A stretch of 20,517 bases of DNA from Bacteroidales bacterium UBA6229 (lineage in GTDB: Bacteria > Bacteroidota > Bacteroidia > Bacteroidales > F082). Both the position numbers and the translations under genes were made by a program. Under the pieces are notes generated by a model. That model worked only from the letters and a program-made list of their open reading frames with translations. It was not told the DNA's origin and made no database searches. Of this stretch, positions 16,163-20,517 are shown piece after piece (positions within the stretch are counted from its first letter, which is position 1; each line of letters begins with the position of its first letter). The stretch lies in assembly GCA_002440975.1 (NCBI GenBank), contig DJWN01000028.1, forward strand, positions 1 to 20,517. The letters run 5' to 3'.

Positions 16163-16663
16163 ATGTCAAAAAAACCTCTTATCTCACTCATCGTTGCCAT
16201 GGCACAGAACCGGGCCATCGGAATCAACAACAAAATACCCTGGCACTTATCAGCCGACCTGAAAAGGTTTAAGAAACTAACTTCGGGTCATAGTGTAATC
16301 ATGGGACGAAAAACTTTCGAATCCCTGCCAGGAGGCCCCTTGCCAAACAGAAGAAACATCATCCTCAGCGAAACGCTCAACCCTGTTCCAAAAGGCTGCG
16401 AAAAAGTTGAGAGCATTGCCGAAGCTCTCCGGTTAACAAATCAGGAGCAGGAGGTTTTTGTTATTGGAGGTGGCAGCATATACGAACAATTTTTACCCCT
16501 GGCAGATAAACTTTACCTGACTATCATCGAAGCTGATTTTGAAGCCGATACCTATTTCCCTTTCATCAATTACAAGGACTGGGAACTGACAGAAAAAGAA
16601 GTGATGGACAATGATTTGCAGTCAGACTTCGTTTACAGATTTGAAACCTACGAAAAAATATGA
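16163..16663 (+). CDS. folA: Dihydrofolate reductase
   Basis: FolA reduces dihydrofolate to tetrahydrofolate with NADPH, recycling the ThyA by-product. The 166-residue protein carries the family marks: I-S-L-I-V-A-M-A at the start, the Met20-like loop N-K-I-P-W-H-L (23-29), catalytic acid D32 in A-D-L-K-R-F-K, M-G-R-K-T-F-E-S-L-P (47-56), and the NADPH glycine motif I-G-G-G-S-I-Y (101-107). It lies 8 bp after thyA. Its TGA overlaps the ATG of the next gene as ATGA, suggesting translational coupling. Confidence 0.96.
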   Translation: MSKKPLISLIVAMAQNRAIGINNKIPWHLSADLKRFKKLTSGHSVIMGRKTFESLPGGPLPNRRNIILSETLNPVPKGCEKVESIAEALRLTNQEQEVFVIGGGSIYEQFLPLADKLYLTIIEADFEADTYFPFINYKDWELTEKEVMDNDLQSDFVYRFETYEKI

Positions 16664-17547
16664 AAAACATTAAAACGCTGAGTTTTGCATTTAGTATTAT
16701 CACAATAGTAGTTTTAATTGGCCTGATTTCAAATTCATGCTCAAAAGACAATCAGGTTAAAGGGAATTATCAGGCACAAGTAAGTGCTGCGCATAATCTT
16801 ATTCTGCAAAAGCACAATGTGATCCAGTTGACTGTTTATTACCTCAAAGCACTGAAAAATGATAGTGTGCAGAACTATTTTCATGCAGACATTGATAATA
16901 CTGAAGTTACGCTTGCTGAAGATCAAAATAAACAGCTTTACACTTTTTATCACAACTTCCGATTAAATCAGGTTAGTAACCGATATATGGGAGGCCGGGT
17001 GTTTGTTCAAACAGATACCTTAGCACTTCATCCCGGGGCTCAGGCCACTTTTAGCTTTGATTACTTCCGATATTACTCCAAAAAAGAATTTCCGCCAAAT
17101 ATGTTTTCCGCACAAAATATGAAGCTGGTACTAAACGATACTGTCAATAACCATTACGTTTTTGATCAGTATCTGGAAAATATTGTCTTTACTGACACAT
17201 CCGGATTGCGAAACATCAGGCTTGATGGCACAATTCGATACGACTGGGAAAAATGGCCCGGAAGCGAATACTTCTCAAATGAAAATGAGAAAATATATAT
17301 TTCAGCTGATCTGTCATTTATCAACGACACCGGCGATGAAGTACAGTTAACAACTACCGAAAACTACCTTATTACACCCCAATGCGGAATATTAAAAAGT
17401 GGCCAGGGCAGCTTCACTTTCAAAAATTTGCAGCCTGATATGGGTACGCTTTATTACGATAATTACGACACTTGCAATATCCGCGGCAAAATGGATATGG
17501 ACGATATGCCTTTTTATCTGACCATAGATGAGTGGATGATGAAGTAA
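16660..17547 (+). CDS. Predicted lipoprotein of unknown function
   Basis: I do not recognise the family. The 295-residue protein has an N-terminal lipoprotein signal: hydrophobic residues 8-22, then I-S-N-S-C with the modifiable cysteine at C27, followed by S-K-D-N. The mature part is rich in aromatic and polar residues and looks mostly beta-structured, with F-S-F-D-Y-F-R-Y-Y, I-R-L-D-G-T-I-R-Y-D-W and repeated N-D-T segments. It should be anchored in the outer or inner membrane. The start overlaps the folA stop by 4 bp, so it is co-translated with folA, but no link to folate metabolism is evident. About 130 bp after its stop lies the MITE-like element. Confidence 0.75.
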   Translation: MKNIKTLSFAFSIITIVVLIGLISNSCSKDNQVKGNYQAQVSAAHNLILQKHNVIQLTVYYLKALKNDSVQNYFHADIDNTEVTLAEDQNKQLYTFYHNFRLNQVSNRYMGGRVFVQTDTLALHPGAQATFSFDYFRYYSKKEFPPNMFSAQNMKLVLNDTVNNHYVFDQYLENIVFTDTSGLRNIRLDGTIRYDWEKWPGSEYFSNENEKIYISADLSFINDTGDEVQLTTTENYLITPQCGILKSGQGSFTFKNLQPDMGTLYYDNYDTCNIRGKMDMDDMPFYLTIDEWMMK

Positions 17548-17743
17548 GCTTATCCGAATTAGAGAGATTTCTGTCATTTGTCAAAATTCTTTTCAAGGAA
17601 CCTGCTTATACATCATATCAGTTCATTTTGCGAAATTGTGATGATTTCGAAATAGGTAATTGTTATTATGTAATCAGTGTTGTCCGATAAAATTATAATA
17701 ACGGCCTTACGGGACTTGGGATAATCAGGGGTAACCTTTTATT

Positions 17744-17798
17744 CTACCCACATATTGTCCCTAACGAGACAGTCCCGCTAGGGACAATATGTGGGTAG
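17744..17798. repeat. Perfect 20-bp hairpin inside the MITE-like element
   Basis: CTACCCACATATTGTCCCTA (17744-17763) and its exact complement (17779-17798) flank a 15-nt loop. No T-run follows on either strand, so it is not a standard intrinsic terminator, but RNA from either strand would fold strongly. The arm contains TTGTCC, the same word that begins the terminal repeats. Confidence 0.9.
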
Positions 17799-17823
17799 CC
17801 AGTGATTTACAATTTAGGAAAAA

Positions 17824-17841
17824 GTCCCGTACGTACGGGAC
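17824..17841. repeat. 18-bp perfect palindrome near the right end of the element
   Basis: GTCCCGTACGTACGGGAC is self-complementary throughout. Its left half can alternatively pair with TACGGGACTT at 17708-17717 through AAGTCCCGTA at 17822-17831 (10 bp), giving a long-range stem that encloses the central hairpin. The two pairings are mutually exclusive. Confidence 0.85.
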
Positions 17842-17989
17842 GACATTATATTTTTACCGGACAACAGTGTAAGGAAATAAGGAAATACCAACCCATTCAT
17901 ATACCGGAGTTTAAAAATGCCCAAATTGAATTTTAATTCCTATTCAACTGAATCTCATTTATTGGATTCCATCTTTTAGGTGAAATGTG

Positions 17990-17997
17990 TAAATTTG
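17990..17997 (+). promoter_or_regulatory. -7 box for the endonuclease I gene
   Basis: TAAATTTG matches TAnnTTTG and lies 46 bp before the ATG at 18044. It is part of TGTGTAAATTTG (17986-17997), which recurs exactly before the next secreted-protein gene at 19308-19319. No -33 TTTG sits at normal spacing. Confidence 0.55.
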
Positions 17998-18043
17998 CCT
18001 TCTTCTTTTTTCGCACCAAAATTCATGTAAAACTTCCATTCCC

Positions 18044-19186
18044 ATGAAGCAAATTAGGTTGAAACACTTTTTATTCCTGTTATTATTTCTGTCGTATGTA
18101 GCAGCATTTACACAGCCTGCAGGTTATTATGATGCGGCCAGCGGGCTTTCAGGCGAAGCTTTACAATCTGCATTGTATAACATCATCAAAGACCATACAA
18201 GTCGTTCGTATGAGCAGCTATGGACTGACTTTCAAACTACAGATGCAAAATCGAATGGCATGGTATGGGATATGTACAGTGATGTTCCGGGAGGGACACC
18301 TGCCTACGAATATACATTCATCACTGATCAATGCGGAAACTATGACGAAGAAGGCGATTGCTACAACCGCGAGCACAGCATTCCGGCCAGCTGGTTCGGT
18401 GATGACTCGCCCATGTACACCGATTTGTTTCACCTCATCCCCACCGATGGTTATGTAAATAACAAACGATCGAACTATCCCTTTGGAGAGGTGGGAAGTG
18501 CCAGCTGGACTTCAACCAATGGCAGCAAATTGGGAACTTCCGATTATCCGAGCTATTCGGGAGTCGTGTTTGAGCCTATTGATGCTTACAAAGGCGATTT
18601 TGCAAGAAACTACTTTTATATGGCTACCCGCTACAAAGACGTTATTAGCAGTTGGAACAGCCCGATGCTGGGAGATGACAGTTATCCCGTCTTCACGGAA
18701 TGGGCTGCCAATATGTTGATGGAATGGCATGCCAACGATCCTGTGAGCCAAAAAGAAATTGATCGCAACAATGCCATTTATGCCATTCAGCAAAACCGCA
18801 ACCCCTTTATCGACCATCCTGAATACGCCAATCTGATCTGGGGAACCGCGCTCGCTGATGAGCCAACAAATCATGTCACAAATTTCTCGGCCAACGCCAT
18901 CACCCTCAACTGGACGGATGCTGTTGGTGGAATTTTACCAGACGCCTATCTCATTAAGATGAGTGCAAGCGGTTTTGACAACATCACTGCACCCACCGAT
19001 GGAACTGTCGAGAGTGATGGCTTTTGGACCAAAAACATTGCCTACGGAATTGAAAAAGCCGTTTTTGGTAACCTCACACCCGGAACCACATATTATTTCA
19101 AAATGTGGGGCTACACAGGCAGCGAAACCGGCATCGACTATAAAACCGATGGAGAAGTACTGCAAATCAGCCTACAAGCACCCTAA
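18044..19186 (+). CDS. Secreted endonuclease I family nuclease with C-terminal fibronectin-III-like domain
   Basis: The 380-residue protein starts with a signal peptide (KQIRLKHF, hydrophobic 9-22). Residues about 27-265 match the Endonuclease_1 (EndA/Vvn, beta-beta-alpha-metal) family: N-R-E-H-S-I-P-A-S-W-F at 108-118 with general base H111, and D-L-F-H-L-I-P-T-D-G-Y-V-N-N-K-R-S-N at 127-144, supplying metal ligands. These enzymes cut DNA and RNA outside the cytoplasm non-specifically. Residues about 273-377 resemble a fibronectin type III domain (I-T-L-N-W-T-D, L-T-P-G-T-T-Y-Y-F-K-M-W). No C-terminal type IX sorting domain is visible, so it may be periplasmic or soluble outside. Cysteines C97 and C106 flank the active-site approach. 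The next gene is another secreted protein on the same strand. Confidence 0.9.
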   Translation: MKQIRLKHFLFLLLFLSYVAAFTQPAGYYDAASGLSGEALQSALYNIIKDHTSRSYEQLWTDFQTTDAKSNGMVWDMYSDVPGGTPAYEYTFITDQCGNYDEEGDCYNREHSIPASWFGDDSPMYTDLFHLIPTDGYVNNKRSNYPFGEVGSASWTSTNGSKLGTSDYPSYSGVVFEPIDAYKGDFARNYFYMATRYKDVISSWNSPMLGDDSYPVFTEWAANMLMEWHANDPVSQKEIDRNNAIYAIQQNRNPFIDHPEYANLIWGTALADEPTNHVTNFSANAITLNWTDAVGGILPDAYLIKMSASGFDNITAPTDGTVESDGFWTKNIAYGIEKAVFGNLTPGTTYYFKMWGYTGSETGIDYKTDGEVLQISLQAP

Positions 19187-19270
19187 ACACTTTTTTTGCA
19201 TTTCAGTACAGACAAAAATTAAGGAAAGCACAGCTGACAACCTAAGCTTCACGAAATAATTCCTTAAAAT

Positions 19271-19296
19271 ACCTTTAACTTAAAGGACTTTTTTAA
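19271..19296 (+). terminator. Weak hairpin plus T-run, possible terminator after the nuclease gene
   Basis: CCTTTAA (19272-19278) and TTAAAGG (19280-19286) can form a short stem, with the innermost bases opening as a small loop. It is followed by a T-rich run at 19289-19294. It lies about 85 bp after the nuclease stop and just before the next promoter. The stem is short and AU-rich. Confidence 0.4.
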
Positions 19297-19300
19297 TAAA

Positions 19301-19319
19301 ACACAATTGTGTAAATTTG
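19301..19319 (+). promoter_or_regulatory. -7 box with adjoining palindrome for the lamin-tail gene
   Basis: TAAATTTG (19312-19319) is a TAnnTTTG match, 41 bp before the ATG at 19361. It abuts a perfect 12-bp palindrome ACACAATTGTGT (19301-19312), which overlaps the first T of the box. A protein bound there would block polymerase. TGTGTAAATTTG is shared with the upstream nuclease promoter, but the palindrome is not. Confidence 0.5.
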
Positions 19320-19360
19320 TAGGCAGAACAATATCTACAATATCACAAAATAATAGCGCT

Positions 19361-20517
19361 ATGAAAAAGATTATTACATTTTTAATGGCCTTTGGCCTGG
19401 TACTGCTGAGTAGTACGGGTTGGGGGCAGATCATTAGCCAATATGTTGAAACGGAAAGCGGAACAACGCCTAAGGGAATAGAGATTTGGAATAATACAGG
19501 ATCAGCCCTTGATTTTACTGCTAATAACCTGATCATCCAACAAGGTACTAATGGAGGTGCTTTGTCAGATTTAGGAAGTACTTTAGTAAATAGTGGTACA
19601 CTTGGAGTAGGTGAAGTATTGGTAATTGGTACAAGCGATCTGGGTACGTATCTGACAAATGAAGGATTAACAGGTGTAACCTTTGTCAGTTTTGGTTTCA
19701 ATTTTAATGGAGATGATGCCTTGGCAGTTAAGTATGGCGGTACAATCATCGATGTTTTTGGCAATCCCGGGAGTGATCCAGGTAGTGCCTGGACAGGTAA
19801 CGGCGTTTCAACAGCTAACCAAAATATACAAGTGAAATCTGGTATTACAACCGGAGACACTGATGGCTGGACTGATCCAAGCGAAAGATTTGAAACTGTC
19901 TCCACAAGTCCTTCAGTAGCCGGAGGGCTTGATGGCTTTGGAGTAGCACCAGATGCAGGAGGTGGTGCCGTACCCCCATCCATCTCCAACATCACCCAGG
20001 ACCCTGCCAGCGATATTACTTCGGCCTCTTCGGTAGCTGTTTCAGCCGATGTATCAGCTGGTGATGCAGCCATTGATTTTGTAGAGCTTAGATGGGGCAT
20101 AGAAACCGGTGTTTATGGCAACACGATTGATATGGCAGCTGGTGCCGGAGATAACTACACTTCCTTAACAGATATTCCTGCCCAGTCCGATGGCACAACC
20201 GTTTATTATATCGTTTATGCGCAAGATGTGGATGGAGAGTCGGCTACCTCCGCAGAACAAAGTTACATCGTGCGAGATCCTGCTACAACAACATTACCTT
20301 ATGAAGAAGATTTCTCAACAGGTGTTTTTGGGGATATTTATACCTATACAGTAGCCGGATCCAAACCATGGGCAATAGTTTCAGGCGGTGCTCAAGCCAA
20401 TGGTTTCAGCGGTGAAAACCCAGAGGAGCATTGGCTGGTAATGCCTGGCATTGATTTTAATGCTTATTCGGATGAAGTAATGACATTTACCAATTTTGCC
20501 AAATATGGAACAATTGA
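19361..20517 (+). CDS. Secreted lamin-tail / choice-of-anchor J domain protein (partial, 3' end outside window)
   Basis: From the ATG at 19361 the frame is open for 385 codons to the window edge. Residues 1-23 are a signal peptide (KKIITFLMAFGLVLLSS, then G-W-G-Q). Residues about 24-185 look like a lamin-tail domain: I-I-S-Q-Y-V-E-T-E-S-G, then G-I-E-I-W-N-N-T-G, and later G-D-D-A-L-A-V-K-Y-G-G with D-V-F-G-N-P-G. A short glycine- and proline-rich linker leads to an Ig/fibronectin-like segment (about 208-312). From about 318 a choice-of-anchor J-like domain begins (L-P-Y-E-E-D-F-S, E-E-H-W-L-V-M-P-G-I-D-F). In Bacteroidota such modules often accompany extracellular nucleases or phosphatases and end in a type IX sorting signal; neither part is visible before the edge. 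Catalytic identity is unknown. Confidence 0.82.
   Translation, partial: MKKIITFLMAFGLVLLSSTGWGQIISQYVETESGTTPKGIEIWNNTGSALDFTANNLIIQQGTNGGALSDLGSTLVNSGTLGVGEVLVIGTSDLGTYLTNEGLTGVTFVSFGFNFNGDDALAVKYGGTIIDVFGNPGSDPGSAWTGNGVSTANQNIQVKSGITTGDTDGWTDPSERFETVSTSPSVAGGLDGFGVAPDAGGGAVPPSISNITQDPASDITSASSVAVSADVSAGDAAIDFVELRWGIETGVYGNTIDMAAGAGDNYTSLTDIPAQSDGTTVYYIVYAQDVDGESATSAEQSYIVRDPATTTLPYEEDFSTGVFGDIYTYTVAGSKPWAIVSGGAQANGFSGENPEEHWLVMPGIDFNAYSDEVMTFTNFAKYGTI

Larger units (their letters stand above)
17675..17869. mobile_element. MITE-like non-autonomous element with 5-bp target duplication
   Basis: The element body is 17680-17864 (185 bp). Its ends are inverted repeats of 20 bp: TTGTCCGATAAAATTATAAT on the left (17680-17699), and on the right (17845-17864) the complement of TTGTCCGGTAAAAATATAAT, with two mismatches. 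Both sides carry the direct repeat CAGTG (17675-17679 and 17865-17869), as expected from a 5-bp target duplication. There is no room for a transposase and no ORF, so it must have been moved by a related enzyme elsewhere. The parent family is not assigned. The interior is filled with nested inverted repeats, and GGGAC/GTCCC occurs six times. Confidence 0.85.
17548..18043. other. Non-coding interval between the lipoprotein and nuclease genes
   Basis: This roughly 500-bp stretch has no credible ORF. The middle is occupied by the MITE-like element at 17680-17864. The left flank (17548-17674) shows no clear terminator. The right flank has a short tandem AAGGAAAT x2 (17871-17886) and the promoter box of the nuclease gene. 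Confidence 0.6.

Noticed and set aside
17744..17798. Central hairpin as a terminator for the lipoprotein gene
   Set aside because: No T-run follows the stem on either strand; it belongs to the mobile element.
18512..18874. 120-codon minus-strand frame inside the endonuclease I gene
   Set aside because: Antisense to the conserved nuclease domain with no supporting signals.
19264..20100. 278-codon open frame on the minus strand, rich in proline and serine
   Set aside because: It lies opposite the lamin-tail gene, whose product has a signal peptide and recognisable domains. The antisense translation is low-complexity and shows no known motif.
1..20517. tRNA, rRNA, CRISPR array, toxin-antitoxin or phage-defence genes
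   Set aside because: No cloverleaf-like ends, regularly spaced repeats or matching protein motifs were found on either strand by eye.

Overview
The window comes from a member of the Bacteroidota, most likely a Bacteroidales or Marinilabiliales-like lineage. Protein families point this way: a DUF4369/TlpA-type thioredoxin protein, a DUF5522 mini-protein, a bifunctional nuclease with a UVR tail, and secreted nuclease, lamin-tail and choice-of-anchor proteins. Promoters agree: several genes are preceded by a TAnnTTTG -7 box (two with a TTG/TTTG about 19-20 bp upstream) instead of a sigma70 -35/-10 pair, and Shine-Dalgarno sequences are weak. DNA is moderately AT-rich and intergenic regions are very AT-rich. 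No rRNA, tRNA, CRISPR array, phage or complete insertion sequence was seen. Species-level identity cannot be read from the sequence.

Layout. (1) 1-450 (-): the start of a secreted protein with a carboxypeptidase-regulatory-like fold and a dockerin-like double EF-hand, cut by the left edge. It is divergent from a secreted thioredoxin-like protein (842-2233, +). (2) 2241-5559 (-): a tight run read as membrane glycosyltransferase-like protein, DUF5522 mini-protein, rimM, trmN. (3) 5619-7433: an Lrp/AsnC regulator divergent from a Cys/Met-metabolism PLP enzyme, with overlapping palindromes in the shared promoter region. (4) 7517-10402 (-): gcvP, sharing a two-way terminator with the PLP enzyme. 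(5) 10659-12947 (-): hppA, a membrane pyrophosphatase with residues expected of a K+-dependent, Na+-pumping type. (6) 13182-17547 (+): bifunctional nuclease, NupC-type nucleoside transporter, thyA, folA and a lipoprotein. (7) 17548-18043: a non-coding interval holding a 185-bp MITE-like element with 20-bp terminal inverted repeats, a 5-bp target duplication and nested hairpins. (8) 18044-20517 (+): a secreted endonuclease I family protein, then a secreted lamin-tail/choice-of-anchor protein cut by the right edge; both have the same 12-bp promoter word.

Functional themes. Nucleoside uptake, dTMP synthesis and folate reduction form one operon-like block. Folate also links it loosely to gcvP, whose glycine cleavage system feeds one-carbon units to tetrahydrofolate. 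The Lrp-type regulator probably controls its divergent amino-acid enzyme. The secreted nuclease at the right end could liberate nucleotides for salvage, but that link is only inference.

Most of the window is conserved housekeeping sequence. I do not see a new multi-gene system. The best non-obvious signals are the MITE-like element, the tandem palindromes at the Lrp/PLP-enzyme promoter, and the shared promoter word of the two secreted-protein genes.
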